Shown here piece after piece: positions 12,804-25,900 of a stretch of 64,000 bases of DNA. The DNA is from Channa striata (Eukaryota; Chordata; Actinopteri; Anabantiformes; Channidae). Each line of letters starts with the position of its first letter. Position 1 is the stretch's first letter. The stretch is taken from the NCBI GenBank assembly GCA_033026295.1, contig CM065179.1, forward strand, positions 19,399,275-19,463,274. Reading direction: 5' to 3'. The translations under genes and the position numbers were made by a program. Below the pieces are notes generated by a model, which made no database searches, was not told the origin of the DNA, and saw nothing but the letters and a program-made list of their open reading frames with translations.

Positions 12804-15800
12804 ACCTGGAGGAAACTTACTCTACATCATAACACTGTTCTCCACCAGTCTTTCTCACTCTGTTAACTCCCACTCTTAACTTGCACTATTTAAAGAATCA
12901 TTACCCAGTAAAAAAACATCACGAGGCTCTTCACTGCCTGTGGACAGAAAGATGTACTATTAACTTTCTTAAATTCCTAATCTAGTCAGTAGTAGCATAG
13001 CCTGTTAACCAGTTAGTCTAATTTACTGCTTTGACTGTGACTTCAGTTTTTCTCTTCCGCTTCTGTCTGTTTTCAGAACAGTTGATAGTGACAGAGGTTT
13101 TTTTTAAAAAAGACCGTTAAGGAAGAAAAGCACTTGATATACATCACATGTTATCTGTGAAAATAGCCATTTGATATGGCACTGGAGAGCAACGCATCCG
13201 TCTGAGATTTAATGCAGAATACGGAAAGGCAGCATTCTATCAGCCCTAGCTCAGGTCATGTGTTCTACTCGGTGCATTAGTGTCGTGATGTGACATGAAA
13301 GGGCAGAATGACATTAAAGGACAGAATGACATAGGCAAAGCTCTCCTGGTTCAGGTTACTACAAAATAATAAACGCTCACAAGAAAAGCATCTTGCCTAA
13401 AAGATGCAGCTGGATATAATATTTAAATTGCTGCCAGATAAAGCTTACCCCAGCCCATTGACTCTGTTTTTGTGTCAAGCCAGTTATTTGGTACAGCACA
13501 GTTGATTTAGTTGAGTTACAGCATGTCCAATGAGTCTGAATGGCCCTAAAGCCAACAGGAAATATCAGAGGATTTGGCTGCTCGGAACCAGCGCAGACAG
13601 CGTACAGGAACACACATCCAATTTGTCTGTGCATCTCTGTGGTGTTCTTTGGCTTTTAATTATGTTACAGTCCACATTTCTCAATCCTATTCTATAGTAG
13701 GCATCACCGCGTTAGAAATAAGGATAGAAATGTCACGGCCGCATTGCAATTTCGTCCTCAAGCGAGTAACAGATGCTCTCTCGAGATTAAGAGGTGCAGT
13801 TATGTTGGTGGCAATGCATTGTCATAGTCTTCTTTTAGGGGCGATAAACAAGCTGATAATTTCCTCTTTAGCACTTGCAGCAATTTGATTATGTATTGTG
13901 AGTTTCCTTTCACCGTATACTAGGCGTTCAACTCAACAAAACACATATTATAAAAAGATTTGGCTGTTTGTTTGTTTTTTTAGATGTCAGATAAAGACTT
14001 CTTTAAAACCCCCAGGTGCTTCTGAACTACAACAGCAAGCAGGGATAAAGAATGAGGAAGACTGAATTTGCAGGCTGCTGACTCATTAGTTTTGCCTCAG
14101 GCTCTTCCTTCATGAGCGTGGCATTGACCCACTACAGATATGTAATCTACATACGACATGCTTTTGGTGTTCTGTGTGCCTCTCTCTCCATGTGTGGGTC
14201 ATAAGTGCATACCTATTTAAATAAAAAGGAGGTTGCGTATAGCACTCTTCACCTTTTTCTTGTTCCTCATTTTATTTATGGAACGAATGTCAATATTCAG
14301 GTCTTTCCAATCATTTACAGAGATGACACTGAGCAAGGGTGGGAGAGTATCACACACACTTGTGTCACGGTTTGGACTTTAGTTCGCATGAAACTCATTA
14401 CACGGTATTTGGTGTCAAATTTGTCCTCATATTTTTATCTCTGTATTTGAATATTGATTATCAGAATAGATATAAGTCACTTGGCAGGTAGCAGTTATTA
14501 TTATTCATGTTCCGGAAGCCAGTCCTATTTGCATTTATCGTCACAGACGTTATTTGGGATTGTTTACTCTGTGATATGTTCACTCAAAGTTGCAGTTTGC
14601 TATACAATCACTTTTTCACCCACATGTTTATAAATTTTTTTAAAAGGCCTTTTCAAAGACATAACAAGCTAAGTTATTTATGAAACCAATAGTCTAAGTC
14701 AGTTTTTACAATTTATTATTACCAGCAACTGTAAATACACTATTTTTTTTAATAGTATTTGGTATGTTTGGTATGGTATGTAAATTGCATTATATGAAAC
14801 TAGAGTGTGCAACTAGAAAATATAACATCCCAGGTTTGTATGGAGTAAATTAGATCTAAATAAACCTATCCGCACTTCACCATTGCAGAAATTTGTGTTG
14901 AAATTTTACAGACAAAATTTAAGGACACTTGGGTGGACACTTAACAAAAATTAAGTGTCCATTAACTCTGCGTAAAAAATAAAAATAAAAATAAAAATCA
15001 ACTCTTATCTTTTATTTGAACTGGCTGCAATTTTACTTTGTTATTTTTTTGTCTGTCAGCTTATCCCGGAAGTTAAGGGCCGCCACAGCACATCTTTGGT
15101 CCCCATGTTGATTTGGCACATTTTTTTCTACTTTCCTGACACAACCATCCCCAATTTTTAACATTTATTTTACTCTGGTGTCTTGCCCAGGCATAATATA
15201 ACATGTGATCAGGGAGAGCCAGGCACAAACATCCAAGTATCTACCAACTGAGCTGCTGAACTGGGAAGTGTATACCAAATTAAAAACTGGCACCACTGAG
15301 GGTGGCACCAAATCATTACAGCCTTGTATGGATATAAAAAGGATCTGGTCTTATTGTGCAATTATGCAGCATAAAGTGAATTTATCCAGCATGATGCCCA
15401 TCACATTCCTGCAAATTATTATTCATGGTGGTAACATGAAAATACTTTTTTTTTTTTCTCAAATTGCTTGGTGGTCTTTAGGCTTTCCCTGGACTGCAGA
15501 AGTTGAGTTGAAACGTTTTCCCAACTCTTCTCTTTATCTTCATAAAGATATCTTTATCTTCTTATCTTCATTTTCATGGCTTCCCACTGATGCTGTCCAC
15601 ATTTCTTTGGTTTGTCATTTTTTTAAACATTCAAATTTAAGGGTTAAAAAAAGGCTTTTAATTTTTACAGCACTGTTTTATGTAAAGCTATGGCACCTAC
15701 AGTGAAATATGTGAAAGATGACTTTGTGCCTCTGTGTGCTGGTGTAGTTTAGAATAGTGGGGGACACAGGAGACATTTGAACCGCAGCACAACATAGTTT

Positions 15801-18800
15801 CAAGCTATGGATCTATGTTTAGCCAGGAACCTATATTAGCTCATGGCTCATATTTAGTCCTTATTGCTGAGATCTAAGGTTGCTTTCCCTGGCTTTTTGG
15901 TTGCTTCTAATGCTTTAGGGTAAGTGTAAAGGAGGAGGTGTTAATTTATAGTAACAAGCATACATTGCATCATCAGCAGGGATTCTAAATGACAGCAGTG
16001 AAACTCATATCTTTGTCAAAGGCACCTGGCTCTCAGGTTTGACAGATTAATTGTAGAAACCATGACTTTTGCATATACACTCAACATTTGGGCAGGAACC
16101 AGTCAATCATAGAGACAATAATTATATAGCTATTGCTATTTAGTTTCCATCACCTTTAAAACAACACAGACAAGACATGTTATACTCGATAAAGGGTGAG
16201 CGCTTCTTCTGTGAAACCTAAATTACAGATCAACCTAAGTAGGAATTGCTCCAATATTGGGTTTAAAATCTTATCTTATAAATTTTTTATTCACATAAAT
16301 CTGGTGTATTTTAGCTTTAAAAGGTCCTCTTATGTAGCCTGATTGTCGTGTCATCTCTTATCTCTTCTGTCAATCACCGTAGAAGTATATAGACAGAAGA
16401 CTGAAGGAGAGGCTCTCTGAAAGACAGCAGAGTGATTTACATAGATGGTTCTGCTCAGCTCCCTCTGACAGCCTGGCTGACAGGGTGATAATGTGACAGT
16501 GCATGTGTCCTACTGTCTGCGGACATTGATATATGATCGCTCAAGGGTAACCACTCCAATTTCACCTGGCGTTTGCATCTGAGCTTTGTCTTTTTGTGTC
16601 TTTCCATGTCACTGATGTGAAGTGTTGTCATGGCCTCTTTGAGTTTGCGCTTTGAACTCAGCTTTCAGGAAATGTTAAGTCTCCTTGTCAGTGCCTGTAG
16701 TTCACCACTGCCAACAATTCAATATACATTTACACTGATTAAGTAATTTAACATAAGTTGAGTTTCCAGTTTTAGCTGTTGTACTCACTAGAGGCCAGTG
16801 TGAAAAGGTTCTTGTTTGATGATGATGCCTTTAATTTTAACTTATTAAACGTAGATGAAAAAACGTGTTTGCAAGATAGCAGAAGGAACATGTTCAGACA
16901 GATTTAATCTGCTTAGCTTTGTCTGAAATTCATCTTGCTTTATTCCTTATTTCATTTCAGTCCCACAGATAAGCTAACCAACTGAAAAACACAACTGTCT
17001 CTCTGGCCCTATTCTCAATTAATAAAAAGTAACAGTTTTTTTCTTAGGCCTATCACAATCCAACTTTCCTTTGTATAAAAAAATTCCCCAAAATAATTTT
17101 GGTCTAAACTCTATAAACTGTCCCTGAACCACCTGAATCCATTACACAGAGACATTTTCCATGTAAAGACAGGCGATATTACACTTGCCAGGGCCCAAAG
17201 GGCTTGTGTTCAGTACAAAAGGAGGGGGATGATGATGTAAATTATGATGATAATGGCGATGATGCATTGTGCTAACAAACTTTCTCGTGTGTGTTTTAGG
17301 TATCCCAGTCAACATGTATATGGTTCAGAGCAGAGCTCGTCTGGCCCAGGTCCATCTGCCAGGGACAGAAATCTTGAGGGTCATGAGCAGGAGCAGGACT
17401 CCACACAGCACGAGGTTTGTGGGAACTGTCTGATTTTGAAACACATTAACATTAGCTTAGTCATAACAAACATTATCTTAATTCAGTAAATATAATAAAA
17501 GGATTTATAATATCGCAAATAACTCTAAAAATTCTAAACACTTCATATACAAACATTTTTCTAACCATCATGGCTACAGTAAAACAAGTTGTTTAGTTTT
17601 ATATTAGTTGACATAGCAGATACAAGTTTATGAATGTCTGTTGAATGCAGGGTGCTGTTCTACGCTTTGCAACTCGCTGCTTCATTTCAGCCTTTCTAAC
17701 TTTACTTCTGACACTGTTGTGTAATAGTGGGCAATGATTGGAAGTGTATCATATAATACAGGGCCGTATGATCCAGCGTAGGACCAGATGAGTGCATAGG
17801 TTTGTTGACCTGGTGGTGTAGACACTAGTCCATTAAGTTAGAAATACACTATTCTGCATTAAAACCTTAGTCTCAAGTGTGGCAAATTGGGGAGTGCATC
17901 CAGTTAAGAACCTGTGTAGACCAAATAATGGACCAGTAATGTTACTGTTTGCAATTTCTGGAAAAATCGATCATGGAATGTGATCTGATCTTTACCAAAG
18001 TTACAAATGTCAACGAAGAGTTATGATCTTTCATTTCTTTATTGAAAACACCTGTTAAACACAGAAAATGTTGATAGAATGGTAATGGGAACAGTGTTTT
18101 AATGACTGGTTAAATCCCCATTGTCATCAATGACCTCAGGGAAGCACTTCCTGTAGCTGGGGATTAGACCCAAACAACGTTCAGGAGGAACTTTGGATCA
18201 TTCTTCCTAACAGAAATGCTTCAGCTCAGCCATATTATAGGGTGTCTGGTGTAAACAGCTCTTTTGAGGTCATTCCACACCGTCTCTATTTGCTCGAAGT
18301 TTGAGCTCTAACTGGGACACTCTAAAAGGTGTGTTTTCTATCTCCAAAGCCATTTTGTAGTAGATTTACTTATTCTCCATCTAGGTTGTATCAAGACGGA
18401 CTGGTTATGGATAACATACCTGTTCAGTGTTTTGCATGTGATTGAAGATAGATTCTAACTAACTCCAAAAATCCTTTAAAATTTTAGCTGTTACTCTAGG
18501 GTTTCTCTTTTACCTCACTGAGCCTTCTGCCTTCTGCCTTTGGAGTTATCTTGGCTGGATGCCCACTTCTATGGAGAGTAGCCAAAATACCAAATTGTCT
18601 CCATTTATAGACAATTTGTTTAACTGGACTGATGAATATCTACATTAAATTTCCAGCTTTCTTTAAGGACCAAAGACATATTCTTTCCAAAGTACTGGTG
18701 TTAATTTTGGAGGATTCTATATGCAAACATCTTAAGTACATTAACACAACTGTGTTTTCTACACATACATGTTGGTTAATGTGCATATCTGTGGCGCCTG

Positions 18801-21800
18801 TTGACTTCTCTAGCAAACACTCACAAGATAAACATGATGCTCAGGGCATAAAGAATGTAAGTCACTTTTATGTGCATGTGGATCAGAATAAATGATAACT
18901 TGGGGAGGTGAGTGTGTGTTGTTCTGCATGTGTGGGCACAGAAGAAGGAGAATCATTGTTTGTGGTCCAGCAACAAACAGGCATGCCAGGGCAGGTCAAC
19001 AAGCCTGGCAGTTTCTTATAATACAGTCTTTGTCCAGCAACAAAAAGCCTTTTCACAACCAGTGATGCAAAGATCCTACACATCTGACTGTTTTTTTCGT
19101 TTTTCATTTGATAAATTAAACATAATCCAGGCAAAGTGTCCTGCAGTTTGAATTGTATTATGATGACTTATCATTGTGAGACAAATGATCTTTTTAATAC
19201 ACATAATTATATATTTTTTGTATTATTTATAGTAAAGTTAAATGATTTTTCCTCCTATCTTTTATCCTCCCAGGTGGAAGAGTGGCCGACACACACATCA
19301 TATAATATGGGAATGGAGGAAGGGGGAGCAGAATTAGAGAAGCAAACTCATAAAGAAATATACCAAGAACAGGTAACACTACGTGTCTGTCAGTCATTAC
19401 AGTTTGTAAAATACTGATGTAAATATAGCTTTAAAACACTAGGTTATGCTAGTGATGGGTTGTTTTTTTTTGTTTGTTTGTTTTGTTGTTATTGTTGCCT
19501 TTTTCTTCACCTTGTTTTTTTATTTTATTGTTATTTTTTGATCTTTCAGACTGTGAATCCTGAGGGAACTGAGTTGGAGGAGACCACGTTGGAGTCAGAA
19601 TCTGATACTGTACCTGTTGCTCCTGAGCCAGAACCCAACCCAGACCTTCAAGCTAATTTGGATCTGCATACTGACACTGAGGGCACCGAAGAGAAAGCCC
19701 AAGTATCCTCCTCTCCAGAACCAGTAACATCGTTCACAGATGCTCCATCCCAAGCAGAGGTCTTCAGTGACATGCCTGCTGAACATCCCAGCCTGGACCC
19801 AAGCCCTGCCACATACCCTGATGAAGCTGTAAACACACCTACCTCACAGAGCACCGACCCAACTAACACAGGGTAAGCTCACATTCGCTTCCTCATTACA
19901 ATTACAACTTGGCTGTGACCACCAGACAGTCTCACTGGTCAAAGGAAAATCCTCTTTGAATGTTAAAGCCAATTTCAGCCTAATATGACAATTGTTTTGT
20001 CACATTGCACATGCACAATGCTTTTCAACTGTTAAAACAACCTGTTAAATTTTGTTCAATTATTTTGCTATTATTTCAATTTTTTATTTTTGCTTTAACC
20101 ACCAAATAGCTCAGAGAACAGACAACAACCTGGATAGTTCAGAGTCACTTTTCATGAAAGTGGTAGCCCCTGCTGTGAAGTTGTGCTCATTTGCTCATAT
20201 GAAACTGCAATCCAGATTATCCTGGATATGTTCTTGGAGGAACTTTCAAGAAGAAAATTTTCATCGCTTGTTTGTTTTGAGGGAGCACTTCAAAATCCTG
20301 GCCAGCGAGTGACCTCTCCTTCCCTTTTATCCATCCGACTTTCTTTACAGCCCTTTCTTATTTTCTCTTCCTCTCTCTCCTGCTCTCCCTCTACTCTGTG
20401 TTAGTTATCTACTCCACTTGTCCTCCTTTCTTCCTTTCTCCCATCCTACTTTCCTATCTCTACCTCCCAAATATAAGGAGATGTGGTAAACACCATGTCC
20501 TTTCTTTCCCTCAGTGCAGTGTGGGTTGCCAGTGCAGGAGATGAACTCCCAGTAGACAACTTTGTCTTTGCTGAGCACTCTGATTCACAGTACAGGGTCA
20601 TTCCCCCCGAACTGGCAACCTGTGAAAACTCTCCTTTTGGCAGCCCTCCCCTCAGGTGAGTTTCTAAACCCCCAGAGGCCAATCAAAGCACAGAGACAGG
20701 TAACAAAAGGTACAAGCTATACCTCTCTGTTGTGCACAGCCGTCGACCACTGACCTTGCTCTCAAATATTGCTTTTTATTTTTAATTTTCCTTTTCAATT
20801 GTTTTGCTGCTGATGACCAAGACCTGACCATATTACTGAATACATTTTGTTTGCATCAGGGGTCCAGCATTGCTTTGCACTCATTTGTGTTTTCCACTTT
20901 CTTTACCCTTATCCCTCCCTTGTCCGTTTCTCTCTCTGTCCAAACTCTCTGTGCTGTAGTGTCGATGAGGCTTGCATAGAGGACCAGCAGTCAGACCAGG
21001 GCCACAGTTTTGGTTTTGAAGCAGATGTCCTGTCCACACCGAGTCACATGGTCTCTGAGCCGCAGGAAGGACAGGAGCTGAAGAATGAGTCATCAGATTT
21101 GGACCATGAAGGCAACACCTCCCGCCACAACCAAAAACAGCAGGTCAGGAGAACGTGGTTCCCAAGTATTTACATTAAGACCATCTCAGTTCCTCAAATT
21201 TAGTAGCTTGACAGCAGAACAACATGGAGGTCTCTATTCTCCTCTTATGCCCCTCATCTGCGTGGTGTGCCACACAGTCCTGTTCTTGGTCCCATCTTGT
21301 TCTGAGTTGCATTTACCTTTGTACATGCTCGTGTACATAATGAGTTTTAAGTCTATATCTTATTACTGCATTGCAGACAGTATCCAACTTGTAGGCATCA
21401 AAATAGTTTTCATGTTTTTGTAAATGCAGTTTAAATAATGATTATTTAACTCTCCACAGCTTGATAATGTTAAACCAGAGGTTTATGTTCGTGCTCCATT
21501 GATCTTGGCCCATAGATGGAGCAAAGTCTTGGTTGTTTCTGTTTATGTATGTAATGCTCCCTCAGAAGTCTTGGTGTCATTTCTGACCAGGTGCTGACTC
21601 AGCTCAGCATTTGTGAAGTGCTTATTTAATTTAGGAGATATTACTAAGCACTATTTTCTCATGTTGAGATGAAGATGGTTATGTATGCCTATAGTTCATC
21701 TTGTCTAGATTGTTGTAATTCTCTCTTCAGTTGTCCTAACAAAGCATCTCTGGATTGCTGTTCAAAATGCTACTCCTAAACTCAAAACTAGGTCCTAAAA

Positions 21801-22854
21801 GAGAGAACACGCAACTTCTTCAGGATCCAGTTTAAGAATGACAATGACAGGATGTGAAATGTCATGTATTTGAGTCAGGGATCAGACATAAAGTCAGAAA
21901 CGGAGGGGGAAACTTTGCTGTCCATTTTTTGTGTTTCTACTCTTTTAGGAGTGAGATTTCCATGAACATTTTAAATATTCATTGCCCACAGCTGTTGAAG
22001 CTGCTTTTGAATGTTATAAATGATGAGTCTGCTTTTTATTTGCATTTATCATGGTTGAAGGATAATGAGAAAAAGAGTATTTCCGTTAAAATCTAACAGG
22101 GATTTAGTGTATTGTGTATTTGATTTTGTTTTGTCTTGTGTTGTCTTTTTTTTTTTTTTTTTTTAACAGTTTTTCAGCCAGGATCTGCTGACTAATCTTT
22201 GTGGCTGGTAATGACTCTTATGAGCCTGTGGGTGTGTTTACATAAGAGGTCTGAGTAGTTAGATTTTTAGGCTCAGACTCTGAGGTCCACAAGGGCGCTT
22301 GTATAATCCATACTATTATTCACAGCTCAATGCATCTCAGTTTTAATTGCCAGGGGCTAGCTGACTACCCATTAGCTGTGGATGGAAGCCTCTTGACTGC
22401 TAATCAGTGCTCATAGCATGCAGTTCACGTAACCTCTCGCTGATGTTATCCTGTTCTTATATTTATTTTATAAATATCCTCATGTTTTCTCTCTCCTGTC
22501 ATAGACTTAATGCCACATATATAAAATGTTTTTATATGTGATTTCAAGCATGTCGGAAGCCTTTATTTACCAGTGAATTAAAAGTAAAGTTGTTGGCAGT
22601 GCTTTGTGCATGAAAGAGGCTATTTAAAAGGACCACTTTTAAATCCACAGCGTTACCCACAGTCATCGTACTGATGCTAAAACCAACACGGAATCTACAG
22701 TACACATCAGACAGACACAAAGCTCTAGTCTCTTCTTCCTTCCAGGACATGTAGGCAAAATATTTCAAAAAAATGTCACCCTTATGAGGCGCATGGAACT
22801 GTCCTCTGTGTGTTTGTTTCTATATATATATGTATATATGTATGTGTATGTATA

Positions 22855-22935
<81 letters not shown>

Positions 22936-25900
22936 TTCATCGACTGCATGAAGTGAATTATTTAAGTGGTAGAAAATAAATTCTTGTCAAGCATAAATTT
23001 GGCACACTTAACACCAACTTGCCAACATGCAATATTTCTTAAAAAAAAAAAAAAAAAAAAACGAGAACACCACCAACACTGAGTACTTGGAGCAAATCCA
23101 TGTAAGCACATGTGAAAATTTGAATCAGAGACTTTTTTAGATGTGACGGCACAATCCACCCCATCTCCACACTGCCCTTTCTTGTTCTTCATCATTGTCA
23201 CTACTACTGATCTGGAGAAGACTGCATAAGCTTTTCAGGGAAACATTGATCAGGAGCTTAGTCCCTTAAGAATGAGCCTTGAGCAGTTGGAGAGAGTTAA
23301 ACAAGGAAAAGGAAGAGTTTGATAATAGTTTGTCAGTTACAGTATGAGGCCTGCCTTTTCTAGAAATGCAAAGGAGTGAATGAACTTCCTATTAGTGGAG
23401 GGAATGCTATATGACCCAATGCCAACTGTGGTTGCTGCGAAAAGGCTGATTTACTACTTCACTACTTTGATAATATGAAAATATAATAAAAAAAAATGAT
23501 TCATTCATCTGGGGATTTGACTTTAATAGTTTTAGACGTCTGCTACACAAACAAGCTAATGCACACTGCAAGCAAACTAACCAAATGGGATTAAGGAAGG
23601 ATCATGTTTAATTTTTAGAGACTGTATGTTTTTTGTTCACAACAAGATTGACCAAAGTTATCCTTTATTGTTTTATTGTGGTGTTCATTCGGCATCATCA
23701 GAACTGGAGCGAACACTGTCACCACTACTCGTTACAGTAACTTTGACTCGCATTTGCTAGCCATCTATTCCAGCTTCTGTTGCATGTCAAGTGCAGGTTG
23801 TGTCAACTTAATGGAGTGCATCTTTGGATATTGTTTTATACTCCAGCGAATCACTGGTAAAAAATGATATCATAAATTATATGTCCATTCATTGGTCATT
23901 ATGATGTGAGACTGGTATTAAATTGCCTTCATGTATGTTTAAAACATTTTAGAAATTCAGAAACTCAGCTTTGTGAACATGCATAAACCATTTGCAGTAG
24001 ATACATTTTCTCTTTGCCTTACTTGTGTTAGCATATTAGTGTGACGTTGGTTGTCTAACACTGTTACCGGGCGTGTGTGTGATATACTGGTCTTTGTGTT
24101 TTAGCCAGGGGATGTCAAAGAGACTGATCCCTCAGTTCCCAGCAAAGAAGACATCCCCACCTTCGATGAGTGGAAGAAACAAGTCATGGAGGTGGAGAAG
24201 GAGAAAAGTAAGTGCATTTGGTTTTTCACAAAAGGAAACCGAGATGAACAGCAAAGTTACTTGCAGTCCAAAGGCCTATTTCATTCTGAGCAAAACTCCA
24301 CAATAGTTTGATGATGAAATGCCCAAACACAATGTGCAGTACAGCTTCTATAGACAAATAAGGCTTTCATCTTTCAGTTATACTCTCCATCTTATCTTTA
24401 GTTTTTTTTTTTAGCCGTGCTTTCCTCTTTCACTTCTATAACTGTGCATCTTCCCCGTCATTTCCCTCTCAGTTCTCTCTCCTTTTGCATGCAATGTGCA
24501 GTGGTCAGTGGAGCGTGTGTTTGTGTTACATAACCTGTCTCTACTTGTTCCTCTAAGAAAACGCACTTTGCAGTGTCTCTACTGAGCCTAATGTAACACT
24601 CCCTCCATCCAGGTCAGTCTCTCCATACCTCTACCAGCGGCAGCTCCCATTCAGCTAAAAAGGGCCCAAAAAACTTCAAGAATAACTACGCCTCCGTGGA
24701 GTGTGGTGCCAAGATACTCTCTGCCAACAATGAGGCCAAGGTTAAACACACATCACCAATGTTCCTTGTCACCTACACACGCAAACTAATGTGCTTAGAC
24801 AGCTAAGGAAGTACTGTCATGCTCCATCAGCAGGAGGATGAAACCCAGTTTACTTGTCAGCATTTAAGCTCATTTGAGGATGTTAAGAGCAATTATATTT
24901 AAAGAAACCAACATAAATGAAAATAAATTGCGCTGTCGTCCAGCTCACTCTTCTTTTGGCTGTCATTCAGAGCACTTCTGCAATTCTCATGGAGAATATG
25001 GATCTTTACATGCTAAATCCCTGCAGCAACAAAATCTGGTGAGTGTACTGATGCACTAGTGTTATACAGTTTATATATTTCACATCCAGATTTTAGATGA
25101 TGTACTTTTCATGTGAGTTTATCTTTGGATAAAAATTGTCTGTTTTCATCTCTCCAGGTTTGTGATAGAGCTCTGTGAGCCTATTCAAGTCAAGCAGCTG
25201 GACATTGCTAACTTCGAGCTCTTCTCTTCAACACCAAAAGATTTTTTGTTTCCATCAGTGACAGGTATACTGACTTGGTTTCCTGCATGTGCACACAATC
25301 CTCCACATTTTTACAACAAAATGTTGATAAAATTGACCATGCAATGAAAAGGTTTCACTTAAATTGGGTGATCGTCAGATGTTTGCCAATTTTCCAATAG
25401 TACCAACACTGGTGAAACTCCTGTATTATCGGCTCTAACTTTAGTGCAGTCACAGCTGGTGTTGTCTTTGTTTTGCATGTCACTGTCACGATTTATTTCC
25501 AGCATCCTCTCACACCACAACTCATAAATTCCACCCTCTGGCACGGAGGGACAGGCCTCTAACCACACACAGAACAGGCGGATTTACACTCGACTTTAAA
25601 GAACCTGCCAAATTTAATTAGAAGTGCAAATACTATAGTCACTTATTCATTGCTCTGTTTGCAGATATCCTACCAACAAGTGGGTCAAGCTGGGAACTTT
25701 CCATGCTCGTGATGAGCGCATAGTCCAGAGTTTTCCACTGGATGAACAACTTTATGCTAAATATGTGAAGGTATGGTCTTTCTTATCTTACTGCTAGAGC
25801 AGTATATTTAAACCAAAGGGAGAGGAATGAACAATTAATTTGTTCCTGGCCATATGTGGCAGTTTAGTCAAACAATATACACATTTCCATACACACCAGT

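Larger units (their letters stand above)
2146..17299 (+). other. suco: suco intron 1 (15.2 kb)
   Basis: This is by far the largest intron of the gene. No exon, tRNA or other RNA gene was recognised. It holds dispersed repeats: near 5249 (TTTATTGG type), 9880-10450 (TTTACATGCAC type), 11551-11694 (TTCACACG type), a telomere-like MITE-like block at 12540-12803, and (CA)n at 7899-7919. A block at about 13690-13890 keeps several CpG dinucleotides within AT-rich surroundings. The rest is AT-rich sequence with poly-T and poly-A runs and no visible structure. Confidence 0.8.
21144..24104 (+). other. suco: suco intron 6 (3.0 kb)
   Basis: Contains a LINE relic (about 21255-21835), a poly-T tract near 22147-22165, a composite (TA)n/(TG)n tract at 22821-22935 and a poly-A run at 23041-23060. 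No additional exon recognised. Confidence 0.8.

Noticed and set aside
15205..15705. 166-codon open frame in suco intron 1
   Set aside because: No recognisable domain, homopolymer-coded residues and an AT-rich composition like its surroundings; it begins with a weak start and has no splice partners.
20109..20312. Possible extra suco exon after exon 4
   Set aside because: There is an AG and an open frame, but phase from exon 4 gives a stop after nine codons, while exon 5 at 20515 joins perfectly.
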